Shown here: in pieces, positions 33,078 to 40,925 of the stretch
Layout of the letters: every line of letters begins with the position of its first letter
How positions within the stretch are numbered: the first letter of the stretch is position 1
NCBI GenBank assembly: GCA_030697825.1
Contig: JAUYOW010000067.1
Location: 1 to 52,349 of the forward strand
Direction of reading: 5' to 3'
Source of the DNA: Gemmatimonadales bacterium
Lineage (GTDB): Bacteria; Gemmatimonadota; Gemmatimonadetes; Gemmatimonadales; JACORV01
Length of the DNA stretch: 52,349 bases
The notes under the pieces: generated by a model
Databases searched by the model: none
Told to the model about the DNA's origin: nothing
Seen by the model: only the letters and a program-made list of their open reading frames with translations
Position numbers and translations under genes: made by a program

Positions 33078-33124
33078 GTGATGGGTGATGGGTGATCACC
33101 CATCACTCATCGCTCATCACTCAC
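33078..33124 (-). repeat. Heptamer array with a 22-base perfect palindrome
   Basis: Two GATGGGT-type heptamers run into four inverse heptamers (CACCCAT, CACTCAT, CGCTCAT, CACTCAC). The centre at 33085-33106 is a perfect 22-base palindrome. It lies between the paralogous membrane gene and the VIT/vWA gene, both on the minus strand, and could form a hairpin in their transcript. No T-tract follows. The 12-mer ATCACCCATCAC here recurs at 51642-51653. Confidence 0.9.
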
Positions 33125-33132
33125 AACATCAT

Positions 33133-35004
33133 TCAGTAGTTCACCGTCACCGCCCCCACATCCACCGTCTTCCTGGCGGGATCGAGCCGGAACACGCCGG
33201 GATCCCCACGGACCTGGAGGTTCGTCAGGTCGGCGACGGCGGTGCCCTCGGGTGAGAGCAGCGCGAGCATGTAGTAGCCGTCGCGCAGGCCGGTGAAAGC
33301 GAATCGCCCGTCGTTCCCGACGTCGGCGGCAGTCACCATGTTCGCGAGCACCGAGCCCTCGGTGCGCGGCGCGAGCGTGGAGGGATCGAACCCCGTGCTC
33401 GGATCGTCGGCGACGATGAGCCCCACCCGCCACCCGCTGCGCACCGAGACGATGCGGCCGCTGACCGTGCCGTCGGTGTAGGCCGGCCGAGCGCGGAGCG
33501 TTGAGAGGTCGGACGGCTGGATCACCCGCTGCCGCCAGGCCGCTTCGGACGCGGTGTCGCCGGCGAGCCGTGCGTAGTTGGCGAATCGCGTCGCGGCCTC
33601 GCTTCCGTGCTGGAAACGCGTGGTGTCCGCCAGCGCCGCGAGGATGCGGCTCAGGGTCGCCGGCTTGGGGCTGCCGAGGCCGGACATCGCGAATTGGTAG
33701 GTGATCGGGCCGATACGCTCGGGACGGTCGAACAGGAAGACGCCCGCGCGGGCCGCCTCGGGGTCCCAGCGCAGCGCCAGGAGCGCGACGCGGCAGCTCG
33801 CGACGCGGATGGACGTTCCGGTCACCTCGCCGCGATGCGCGTCCAGCCACGCGGTCAGTTTCTGCACGTTGGCCAGGGTGGCCGCCGGCAGCACGCGGTC
33901 GTCGCCCGCGCTATGGGCGCAGTCGTCCGCGGTGGTCGTCGGGGAGGACTGGGTGCGCGTCACCAACCGCCGCGACTCTGGAAGGTCCTGACCAGCCAGT
34001 ATGATCGGGGTGCGGGTGGGCGCCGTGCGGTCGAGCCCCAGCACCTCGACGACGCTCACCGCCACGTCCTGGGCCCGGCGCGTGGACGTGTTGTAGGTGG
34101 TGAGCGCGACGACTGCGAGGAACGCGCCCAGGATCCCACCTACCATGGTGCTGCCGCGGCGGTTGCCCGGACCGAGCGACTGCGGCGCCGTCACGACGAG
34201 GAGCGCGCCGGCCACCGCCATCGCGACGCCCGCCGTCAGCACGTCCGACGAGACGGACCATCCAGCGGTCGCACCGGGGCTGCCGCCCGCCGCGTCGATC
34301 GTGAAGAGAGTGTAGAAGGTGTCGGCCGAGCTGGAGAGAAAGCTCCGGGGCTCGCTGGAGAGGAGCGTGGCGAAGGCGACCGCGGCCCAGACGGCGATGC
34401 CGCCCAGGGCGCCGTGCGAGATGCGCAGCGGGATGCGTCGCCCGAAATCCTTGGGCCCGACGAACGACCAGATTCCGCCGAAGAGCACTGCCGAGATCGC
34501 GCCCATTCCCACCAGCTGGCGGCGCGCCTTGTCGGGGTCCTGGGCCAGGTCGGTGGAGAAGAGGCCGTCGATGTCGAGCGTGCCCCGGTAGAGCAGGAAC
34601 GCGAGGGCGAACGCGATCGCAACGGTCGTGATTCGCCGTGCGGGCGAGACGTACTGCGGCCCCTGGCGCGAGAGGATGTCGGGGTGCATCACCACCACGA
34701 GGGCGATCGCCATGATCACCGTGGCCGTCACCGCCAGTGTCGTCTCGAGCCCCGCCGCCGCGAGGCGTCCCGGCCACGCCGCCGGACCGCTCCAGAACGC
34801 CGGAGCGATGCCCCATCCACGCGGGAACGCGAAGCCGAAGACCACTTCCGTGGAAGCGGAGAGGTCTGGCGGCACCGCGGCCGCGGCGCGCGCGAGCGCG
34901 TAGAGGACGCCGAACACGAGGAAGAGCGCCGCGACGATGGCGGCACGCTTGGCCTCTCGGCCCGGGGTAGAGGGGTTGAGGACGGGAAGATCGGCAAGGG
35001 TCAT
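33133..35004 (-). CDS. Polytopic membrane protein of unknown family, paralog of the gene upstream
   Basis: Protein of 623 residues that I do not recognise. The first ~350 residues hold about seven to nine hydrophobic segments (IVAALFLVFGVLYALARA; VTATVIMAIALVVVMHPDIL). The rest is soluble, with two cysteines (ADDCAHS and ASCRVALL), and ends in a transthyretin/carboxypeptidase-regulatory-like strand pattern (FTGLRDGYYMLALLSPEG). It is a tandem paralog of the next gene: both begin LPxLNPSTPxREAxRAA, share APQSLGP, both cysteines and a C-terminal GDPG block. The ATG at 35004 has GGAG at good spacing, and the longer open frame upstream is not supported. The gap to its paralog is 31 bases. Confidence 0.8.
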   Translation of the reverse strand: MTLADLPVLNPSTPGREAKRAAIVAALFLVFGVLYALARAAAAVPPDLSASTEVVFGFAFPRGWGIAPAFWSGPAAWPGRLAAAGLETTLAVTATVIMAIALVVVMHPDILSRQGPQYVSPARRITTVAIAFALAFLLYRGTLDIDGLFSTDLAQDPDKARRQLVGMGAISAVLFGGIWSFVGPKDFGRRIPLRISHGALGGIAVWAAVAFATLLSSEPRSFLSSSADTFYTLFTIDAAGGSPGATAGWSVSSDVLTAGVAMAVAGALLVVTAPQSLGPGNRRGSTMVGGILGAFLAVVALTTYNTSTRRAQDVAVSVVEVLGLDRTAPTRTPIILAGQDLPESRRLVTRTQSSPTTTADDCAHSAGDDRVLPAATLANVQKLTAWLDAHRGEVTGTSIRVASCRVALLALRWDPEAARAGVFLFDRPERIGPITYQFAMSGLGSPKPATLSRILAALADTTRFQHGSEAATRFANYARLAGDTASEAAWRQRVIQPSDLSTLRARPAYTDGTVSGRIVSVRSGWRVGLIVADDPSTGFDPSTLAPRTEGSVLANMVTAADVGNDGRFAFTGLRDGYYMLALLSPEGTAVADLTNLQVRGDPGVFRLDPARKTVDVGAVTVNY

Positions 35005-35035
35005 GGCGACTCCGGTGGAAAGCCCTGGTGACGGC

Positions 35036-36829
35036 TCAGTAGCTGATGCGTATGGTGCCGAGATCGCGGCGGCTCGCCGCGGCGACAATAAACTGGCCAG
35101 GATCGCCCGCCACCGAAAGGCCCCGAAGGCGTTCGGGCGCTGTCCCTTCCGGCGCGAGCAGTGCGAGCTGGAACCGCCCCGCGGGCACGTCGCGGAACGT
35201 GAAGTCCCCCAAGGCGCTCGGCGTGGCCGTGCGAACGATGTTCTGGAGGGCGAGGCCGTCGGTTCGCGGGGCGAGCAGCCAGGGGTCGGTGCCCGGCTCT
35301 GCCCCGGTGACGAGTGCGACGCGCCAGGCCGCGGGGTCGGGCGCGGCGAGGCGGCCCCGCACCTCGGGGGCGGTCACGGCAGGTGGTCCGGCGGCGAGAC
35401 GCTCGAGCTTCTCGCGCCAGTCCGCGGTCGCGGCGTAGCGGGCCGTGTCGCGGAGTGCGCGGACCCAGGCCGCGGCGGCCGGATCTCCTGAGAACGTCTC
35501 GATGCCCTTCAGCCCCAGGCGGAAAGCGAAGGCGCCGACCAGGGCGGGCGCCGCGTCGCCGAAGATCTGCGTTCGCGCGTCTTCGGTCCGAAACAGGCGA
35601 GCCAGGATGGCGACGCGGCAGCCCACGGCCCGCGCGGCCAGTGCGGATACCTCGTCATGGTGCGCGCCGAGCCAGCGGTCGAGCGCGGCGAGGTTGGCCT
35701 CCGAGGCGGCCGGCAGCGGTCGGTCGGCGTACGCGGGTGATGGGGCGCAGTCGGCGGCGAGGGAGCGCGGGAGCAGCGCCTGTCTCGCCGGCACTCGGCG
35801 GCGCGCGTCTTCCGCCCCCATCAGCAGCACGATGGGCCGCGCGGGGCCGCTCACCGAGAGGCCGAGGGACTCCACCACGTCGGGCGCGGCCTCGGAGACC
35901 CGCTGGCGCGAGCCGGCCGAGGTCCGCCACCCAGCGAGCAGGACCCGCCCCAGAACGGCAGCGGCGGCGGCGCCGGCGCCGCCGCGGCTCTTCGGGCCCA
36001 GGCTCTGCGGCGCGCCAACGACCGCGAGGGCTCCGGCCATCCCCATCGCCAGCCCATAGGTCAGGATGGTGGAGAGGAGGATCCAGCCGTACGTCCCGCC
36101 GGGCGCACCTCGGCTCGCGTCCAGCGTGGCGAGGACGTTGCCCACGGCCGCGAGCTCGCCCAGCGCGCGCAGCGGCTCGGCGAGCAGCACACCCAGGCAG
36201 CACGCGCCCCACATCGAGAGTCCGGCGACCGCGCCGTGCCCGAACCGCAGGTAGGCGCGGATGTTGAGCACCCCCGGGCCCGCGATCAGCCACAGGGACG
36301 CGCAGAAGACGACGAACACGGCGCCGATCCGGAGCGCGGCACCGATGTCCACGTTCGTATTGAACGTGATGTCGGGGGTGAGAGCGGCGCCGAGACGGGA
36401 CATCGCCTCCGGCGCGCCGACGCCGATGATCACCGCCGAGGCGTAGGCCACCACCCGGCGCAGCGGCGGCAGGAAGTACTGGCGGGGCCTCTGGAGGACG
36501 CCGGGGTGGATCACGGCGAGCGCCGCCGCGGATATCAGGACCACGCCGAGAATCCGGATCGCCGCGTAAGCGCCCACCGACGGTACCAGCCGGCTCGGAA
36601 TGGCCGCGAGGCCGTGCCAGTCCGAAGGGTCCATCCCCCAGGCCCTGGGGCCGATCCCCGGGACCCCGTAGGTGAAAACCGTGAGGGGGCCGTCGCGCAA
36701 CGGCAACGCGGCCTCGGCGAGGGCCCAACCCACCATGCCGAGGAACGCGAGGCTGGCGACCAGCGCGGCGCGCATCGCTTCGCGTCGCGGGGTCGAGGGG
36801 TTCAGGATAGGAAGGCCGACGATCGTCAC
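35036..36829 (-). CDS. Polytopic membrane protein of unknown family, paralog of the gene downstream
   Basis: Protein of 597 residues, also unrecognised. Same architecture as its neighbour: N-terminal VGLPILNPSTPRREAMRAALV, about eight hydrophobic segments including IRILGVVLISAAALAVIHPG, then ALAVVGAPQSLGPKSRGG. The soluble region carries the two conserved cysteines (ADCAPS, VGCRVAIL), and a beta-rich C-terminus reads FRDVPAGRFQLALLAPEG and GDPGQF. The GTG at 36829 was chosen because it aligns with the paralog's start; a TTG at 36865 is the alternative. It is divergent from the potassium channel gene and first in a minus-strand series leading toward the VIT/ECF genes. Confidence 0.8.
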   Translation of the reverse strand: MTIVGLPILNPSTPRREAMRAALVASLAFLGMVGWALAEAALPLRDGPLTVFTYGVPGIGPRAWGMDPSDWHGLAAIPSRLVPSVGAYAAIRILGVVLISAAALAVIHPGVLQRPRQYFLPPLRRVVAYASAVIIGVGAPEAMSRLGAALTPDITFNTNVDIGAALRIGAVFVVFCASLWLIAGPGVLNIRAYLRFGHGAVAGLSMWGACCLGVLLAEPLRALGELAAVGNVLATLDASRGAPGGTYGWILLSTILTYGLAMGMAGALAVVGAPQSLGPKSRGGAGAAAAAVLGRVLLAGWRTSAGSRQRVSEAAPDVVESLGLSVSGPARPIVLLMGAEDARRRVPARQALLPRSLAADCAPSPAYADRPLPAASEANLAALDRWLGAHHDEVSALAARAVGCRVAILARLFRTEDARTQIFGDAAPALVGAFAFRLGLKGIETFSGDPAAAAWVRALRDTARYAATADWREKLERLAAGPPAVTAPEVRGRLAAPDPAAWRVALVTGAEPGTDPWLLAPRTDGLALQNIVRTATPSALGDFTFRDVPAGRFQLALLAPEGTAPERLRGLSVAGDPGQFIVAAASRRDLGTIRISY

Positions 36830-36846
36830 GCGCCGGAGAATGGGGT

Positions 36847-36874
36847 TTGCCGGGCCGGACGTCAACCGTATAGC
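36847..36874 (+). promoter_or_regulatory. Candidate promoter of the potassium channel gene
   Basis: TTGCCG (36847-36852), a 16-base spacer and TATAGC (36869-36874); TAGCTT two bases further with an 18-base spacer is an equal option. It lies in the 71-base gap between divergent genes, about 27 bases before the ATG. Confidence 0.4.
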
Positions 36875-36900
36875 TTCACGCGAACCGAGGCTACTCGTTC

Positions 36901-38004
36901 ATGCCAGCACTAACCAAAGCCGACGAACAGCTCGCCGAAGTCCGCCGCCGCCTCCTCAGCGCCGCGGCCGGCACCCTCATCGTGTTCGTGGTGGGGGTGG
37001 TCGGGTACATGATCATCGGGCGCGGCGAGCACCGGTTCCTCGACAGCCTGTACATGACCGTGATCACGCTGACCACGGTGGGCTACGGCGAGATCATCCC
37101 GATGGACAACAACCCCGCGGGCCGGATCTTCACGATGATTCTGCTGGTCTTCGGGATGGGGATCCTGGTCTACTTCGCTTCGACGGTCACGGCATTCTTC
37201 GTCGAAGGTCAGCTCGAGCAGGTGTTCTGGAGGAAGCGCATGCGCAAGGCGATCAGCGAACTCAAGGAGCACGTCATCGTGTGCGGTGACCGCGTGGTGG
37301 CCGGCCACGTGATAGACGAGATGCGGCGGGTGCGCCGCTCCGTCGTCTCGGTGCATCCGGCCGGGACCCCGCATCCGCTCATCACTACCGAGGGTGAGCT
37401 GCTCCACGTCGAAGGAGACCCCTCGGATGAAGAGGTGCTGCGCGAGGCAGGCATCATGCGCGCGGCGGGCTTGGTGGCGGCGATGGAGTCGGACCGCGAG
37501 AACGTGCTGTGCGCGCTCACCGCCCGGCAGACCAACCCGATCATGCGGATCGTCTCCATGCTGGTCGAGCCGCGCAACGAGTCCAAGCTGCGGCGCGCGG
37601 GCGCCGACAGCGTGGTCTCGCCGTTCTCCATCGGCGGGCTGCGCATGGCGTCGGAGATGATCCGGCCGGCCGTCGTGACCTTCCTCGACTCCATGCTGCG
37701 CGACCGCGACCGCAACCTGCGTATCGAGGAGATCCTGGTCGGACGGGGCTCGCCGGCCATCGGCAAGTCGCTGCGCGAGCTGCACGTCAACGCGATCCCC
37801 GGACTGTTGCTGCTCGCCCTCGTCGAAGGCAAGGATGGGCGCTACCACTTCAAGCCGAAGGACGATCTCGTGGTGGCCGAAGCCGCGACGCTGATCGTGA
37901 TGGGAGACCCCGCCGCCGTGGGCCAGCTGCGCGAGAAGTACGGAGGACAGACCTACGCGGAAATGGCCGCTACCACGGAGCGGCCGGCCGCAGGGCGTTC
38001 CTGA
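36901..38004 (+). CDS. Two-helix potassium channel with RCK (TrkA-N/TrkA-C) domains
   Basis: Inner-membrane K+ channel subunit of 367 residues. TM1 at ~24-40, a pore loop with the selectivity filter TLTTVGYGE (TVGYGE at 59-64), then TM2 (FTMILLVFGMGILVYFAS). The RCK/TrkA-N domain follows from ~120 (HVIVCGDRVVAGHVIDEM), but the usual GxGxxG dinucleotide loop reads CGDRVVAG. A TrkA-C domain occupies the last ~90 residues (LVGRGSPAIGKSLRELHV; GRYHFKPKDDLVV). This is the Kch/MthK arrangement. The altered glycine loop is common in ligand-gated bacterial RCKs. Its 3' end overlaps the convergent PAP2 gene by 35 bases. Confidence 0.92.
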   Translation: MPALTKADEQLAEVRRRLLSAAAGTLIVFVVGVVGYMIIGRGEHRFLDSLYMTVITLTTVGYGEIIPMDNNPAGRIFTMILLVFGMGILVYFASTVTAFFVEGQLEQVFWRKRMRKAISELKEHVIVCGDRVVAGHVIDEMRRVRRSVVSVHPAGTPHPLITTEGELLHVEGDPSDEEVLREAGIMRAAGLVAAMESDRENVLCALTARQTNPIMRIVSMLVEPRNESKLRRAGADSVVSPFSIGGLRMASEMIRPAVVTFLDSMLRDRDRNLRIEEILVGRGSPAIGKSLRELHVNAIPGLLLLALVEGKDGRYHFKPKDDLVVAEAATLIVMGDPAAVGQLREKYGGQTYAEMAATTERPAAGRS

Positions 38005-38791
38005 CCCGGTCACCCACCGCGAAGAGCGCCACCGCGAGGATCGCTCCCGCGATCGCGTCGACCCCATAGTGGATCTGGCCGTACACCGTTCCGAGCGCGA
38101 GCCCGAACGACACCGGGGCGAGCACCAGGGCCAGCCGCCGCGCGTCCCGCCAGGATGCCATCACCGCCATCCACGACGCAGCCACGTGCGATGACGGGAA
38201 CGCCGTCCCCCACGCCGAACCAACCTCGAGCACCCGGTGAACGAATCGCGCCGGCAGTACGGTGGTGATGGGTCCGGTGGCGTCACCGAAGAACTCGCGC
38301 GGCCCCGTCACCGGCAGGAACGCGAAGATGAGGTAGCAGGTGTAGAAGGCGAGCGTGATGAGGAACATCCCGCGCTCGTAGGCTTCCCGGGGAGTGCGGA
38401 AGTAGAGCCAGAGCCCGGTCCCCGTGACGATCCAGTAGTACGACCCGTAGCAGAAGTGCATGATCCACGACAACACCAGGCTCGGCACGCGCTGGTTCCA
38501 GATCACGCTCACCTGGCCGCCGAACACCGCCTCCTCCCAGCGCAGCACGAGGGCATCGTAGACGTGGGCCGTGTCGAGCGCGATCACCCCGAGCTGAGTG
38601 TAGTACACGATGGACAGCAGAACGCCGTAGCCACCGCCGATGAAGGCAACCAGGCCCGTCACCGGGGCGCGCGCCAGCAGGGCGACCAGCGTCAGCGTGA
38701 GCGCGTTGCCGAGCAGGAGCCACCGCCAGGCGCCGACGACCGGAGCATGCCATACGACCACCGCGGTGTTCACGAGCAGGAAGCCGATCAT
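37970..38791 (-). CDS. Aur1/PAP2-type membrane enzyme, candidate sphingolipid head-group transferase
   Basis: Membrane protein of about 273 residues with some six helices, PAP2 superfamily (inositolphosphotransferase Aur1/Ipt-like branch). Catalytic-type motifs are TAFPSSHVAASW (C2, His) and GQIHYGVDAIAG (C3, His and Asp); the first motif K-x6-RP of classical phosphatases is not evident. FCYGSYYWIVTGTGLWLYF resembles the Aur1-like branch. The ATG at 38791 was chosen, 35 bases after the reductase stop; its SD is weak. As last gene of the ceramide cluster it may attach a phospho-head-group to ceramide or dephosphorylate an intermediate; this is inferred. Its 3' end overlaps the convergent channel gene. 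Confidence 0.75.
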   Translation of the reverse strand: MIGFLLVNTAVVVWHAPVVGAWRWLLLGNALTLTLVALLARAPVTGLVAFIGGGYGVLLSIVYYTQLGVIALDTAHVYDALVLRWEEAVFGGQVSVIWNQRVPSLVLSWIMHFCYGSYYWIVTGTGLWLYFRTPREAYERGMFLITLAFYTCYLIFAFLPVTGPREFFGDATGPITTVLPARFVHRVLEVGSAWGTAFPSSHVAASWMAVMASWRDARRLALVLAPVSFGLALGTVYGQIHYGVDAIAGAILAVALFAVGDRVRNALRPAAPW

Positions 38792-38826
38792 CAGGCGGTC
38801 GGTCGCGGTGACGCCCCGGCGCCCGG

Positions 38827-39801
38827 TCAGGCGAGGAGTCTCTGCGTCCGGTACCACGCCGCAGTCTCGCGCGTGCCGGCGTCGATGTCGTGCGCGGCGC
38901 GCCACCCCAGCTCGCGCTCGGCCTTGTCCACGGCGATCAGCCACGCGGGTGCTCGGAACTCATCGAGGCGGTCGACGCTGACGACCGACCGCTGTCCGGC
39001 CGCGCCGGCGGCGCGCTCCATCGCCCAGACGATCGCCGCCGCCACCGGAATGGGCACCGGAACGGTGTGTGGCGTGCGGCCGAGGGCCCGACCGATGGCG
39101 AGACCGAGGCAGCGGTAGCTGACCCCCTGCGCGTGGGCCGCGTGATAGACCTGGCCTGTGGCCCTGTCCACCGTGCCGGCGCGCACGATCGCCTCCGCGA
39201 GATCCGGCGCGTAGACGATAGAGATCTCCTGGTCACCGCGGCCGAACACCGGGTTGAGGCCTCGGCGCACCAGGCGGAACAGCCTGAGAAACTCCCGGTC
39301 GCGCGGGCCGTAGACCACCGGCGGCCGGACGATGACCCACGGCTCGTCGCTCCCGAGGACCACGGCCTCCCCTGCGAGCTTGCTGCGTCCGTACGCGCTG
39401 AGGGGATGACACGGGGCGTTCTCCCGGAGGTACTGACCGGGCTGCGAGGGTCCGAGGGCGGCCTGCGTCGACACGTACACGAAGCGGCAGCCGGGAGCCG
39501 TACGCCGGACCGCCTGCAGGAGCCGCCGTGTCCCTTCCTCGTTCACCGCGAAGAACTCGGCCTCGGAGAAGGCCGCGGTCAGCCCCGCCACGTGATAGAC
39601 GACCTCGACGCCTGCGACGGCGCGCTCGAGGCTGGCGGTGTCGTGGAGGGAGCCGGGGATCACCTGCGCCCCGCGCGCGGCGAGCGCGGCGGCGCGATCG
39701 GGCTTGCGGGCGAGGCAGAGGACCGTGTCGCCGCGCGCCAGGAGCGCTTCGGCCACGTGGCTGCCGATGAAGCCGGTGCCGCCGGTGAGGAACGCTCTCA
39801 C
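38827..39801 (-). CDS. cerR: NAD-dependent epimerase/dehydratase-family reductase, candidate ceramide reductase
   Basis: Extended short-chain dehydrogenase of 324 residues. AFLTGGTGFIGSHVAEALLAR is the Rossmann start, VYHVAGLTAAF and FVYVSTQAALG hold the NAD-site strands and Ser, and SAYGRSKLAGEA contains the catalytic YxxxK. In Caulobacter an epimerase-like enzyme of this kind (CerR) reduces the 3-keto group of ceramide. The GTG at 39801 overlaps the stop of the GNAT gene. By sequence alone it could also be a dihydroflavonol-reductase or HpnA-like protein; the assignment rests on its place between the ceramide synthase and Aur1-like genes. Confidence 0.75.
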   Translation of the reverse strand: MRAFLTGGTGFIGSHVAEALLARGDTVLCLARKPDRAAALAARGAQVIPGSLHDTASLERAVAGVEVVYHVAGLTAAFSEAEFFAVNEEGTRRLLQAVRRTAPGCRFVYVSTQAALGPSQPGQYLRENAPCHPLSAYGRSKLAGEAVVLGSDEPWVIVRPPVVYGPRDREFLRLFRLVRRGLNPVFGRGDQEISIVYAPDLAEAIVRAGTVDRATGQVYHAAHAQGVSYRCLGLAIGRALGRTPHTVPVPIPVAAAIVWAMERAAGAAGQRSVVSVDRLDEFRAPAWLIAVDKAERELGWRAAHDIDAGTRETAAWYRTQRLLA

Positions 39802-40925
39802 ACGGCCCGGTCGTACATCCGGTAGGTCTTGTAGGGCCGAAAGCCAAGCCGCTCCATTCCGTTGCGGATGGCGTGGTTGGTTTCGAGGAGCCAGCTCGCC
39901 TCGCACCAGAAGAGGCCGTGCGCGTTCCCGTGCCGCCAAGTCCACTCGTACAGCAGCGCGTCGGTGCCGGTCCGGCGGTACTTCGGCAGCACGCCCAGGG
40001 TGAGCGTGCGGGCCCGGCTGATCTTCCGCTTGTGCCAGAGGATCTTGAGGAGTCCGAACGGGAACAGCCGCCCCGAAGGGTTGTGCTTCAGCGCCTGGTT
40101 GAAGTCGGGTAGCGTGATGGCGAACCCGATCAGCTCGCCCTTCATCTCCGCGAAGACGACGAGATCGGGTACGACCACCGGCTTGAGCTGCTTCGCCAGG
40201 TGGTCCATCTCCGCGTCCGTGAAGGGGATGAAGCCCCAGTTCTTCTCCCACGCGAAGTTGTACAGCTTCTTCACCAGCGCCACCTCTTCCCAGTACCTCC
40301 GCATGTCGATCGGACGCAGCGTGATCCGGTACCGCTGCGCGAGCTTCCTGGCGCCCTCGACGAGCCGCGCGGGAGGCGCGTCGCCGGAGCCCTGGTACGC
40401 GAGCAGGTCCATCGCCTTCGTGAACCCGGCGCGCTCGACCAGCTCCGGGTAGTAGGGCGGGTTGTGCGGCATCAGGATCGTGGGCGGCGTGTCGAAGCCC
40501 TGCACCAGCAGGCCGCACTCGTCGTTGGTGGAGAAGCTGGCCGGCCCGCGCATCACCGTCAGGCCGCGCGCGCGGAGCCAACCGCCTGCCGCCGCGAAGA
40601 GCGCGTCCGCCACCGCCTGGTCGTTCACGCTCTCGAAGAAGCCGAAGAACCCCACCTGCTTCTCCTCCTCGTGGACCGCGCCGTGCGCGTCGTTCCTGAT
40701 CGCGGCGATGCGGCCTGCGATCGCACCGTCCCGTTCGGCCAGGAAGTAGTCCGCTTCCGCGTGCTGGAAGAAGGGGTTCTTGGACCGTGAGAGCAGCGTC
40801 CTCACGTCCCTGCGCAGCGGGGCGACCCATGTGGGATCGCCCCGGTGCAGCCGATACGGGAAGTCGATGAAGCGGTCGAGGTCGGCCGGCGATACCACCC
40901 GCCGGACGGCGACGGTCTCCGTCAG
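39798..40925 (-). CDS. bcerS: GNAT-fold acyltransferase, candidate bacterial ceramide synthase
   Basis: Protein of about 375 residues. VSPADLDRFIDFPYRLHRGD and WVAPLRRDVRTLLSRSKNPF are the opening of the GNAT-like group that includes bacterial ceramide synthase, which N-acylates 3-ketosphinganine. Further blocks: GRIAAIRNDAHG, GFFGFFESVNDQ, MRGPASFSTNDECGLLVQGF, LTLGVLPKYRRTGTDALLYE (acyl-CoA site) and ETNHAIRNGMERLGFRPYKT. No ATG or TTG precedes the first strand. A GTG at 40898 would remove it, so the likely start is CTG at 40925 overlapping the spt stop as CTGA. The gene overlaps the reductase start at its other end. Caulobacter uses the same enzyme set without this compact order. Confidence 0.75.
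   Translation of the reverse strand: MTETVAVRRVVSPADLDRFIDFPYRLHRGDPTWVAPLRRDVRTLLSRSKNPFFQHAEADYFLAERDGAIAGRIAAIRNDAHGAVHEEEKQVGFFGFFESVNDQAVADALFAAAGGWLRARGLTVMRGPASFSTNDECGLLVQGFDTPPTILMPHNPPYYPELVERAGFTKAMDLLAYQGSGDAPPARLVEGARKLAQRYRITLRPIDMRRYWEEVALVKKLYNFAWEKNWGFIPFTDAEMDHLAKQLKPVVVPDLVVFAEMKGELIGFAITLPDFNQALKHNPSGRLFPFGLLKILWHKRKISRARTLTLGVLPKYRRTGTDALLYEWTWRHGNAHGLFWCEASWLLETNHAIRNGMERLGFRPYKTYRMYDRAV

Noticed and set aside
30497-33088. Plus-strand frame of about 860 codons opposite the VIT/vWA gene
   Set aside because: Shadow frame of the strongly supported VIT and vWA domains.
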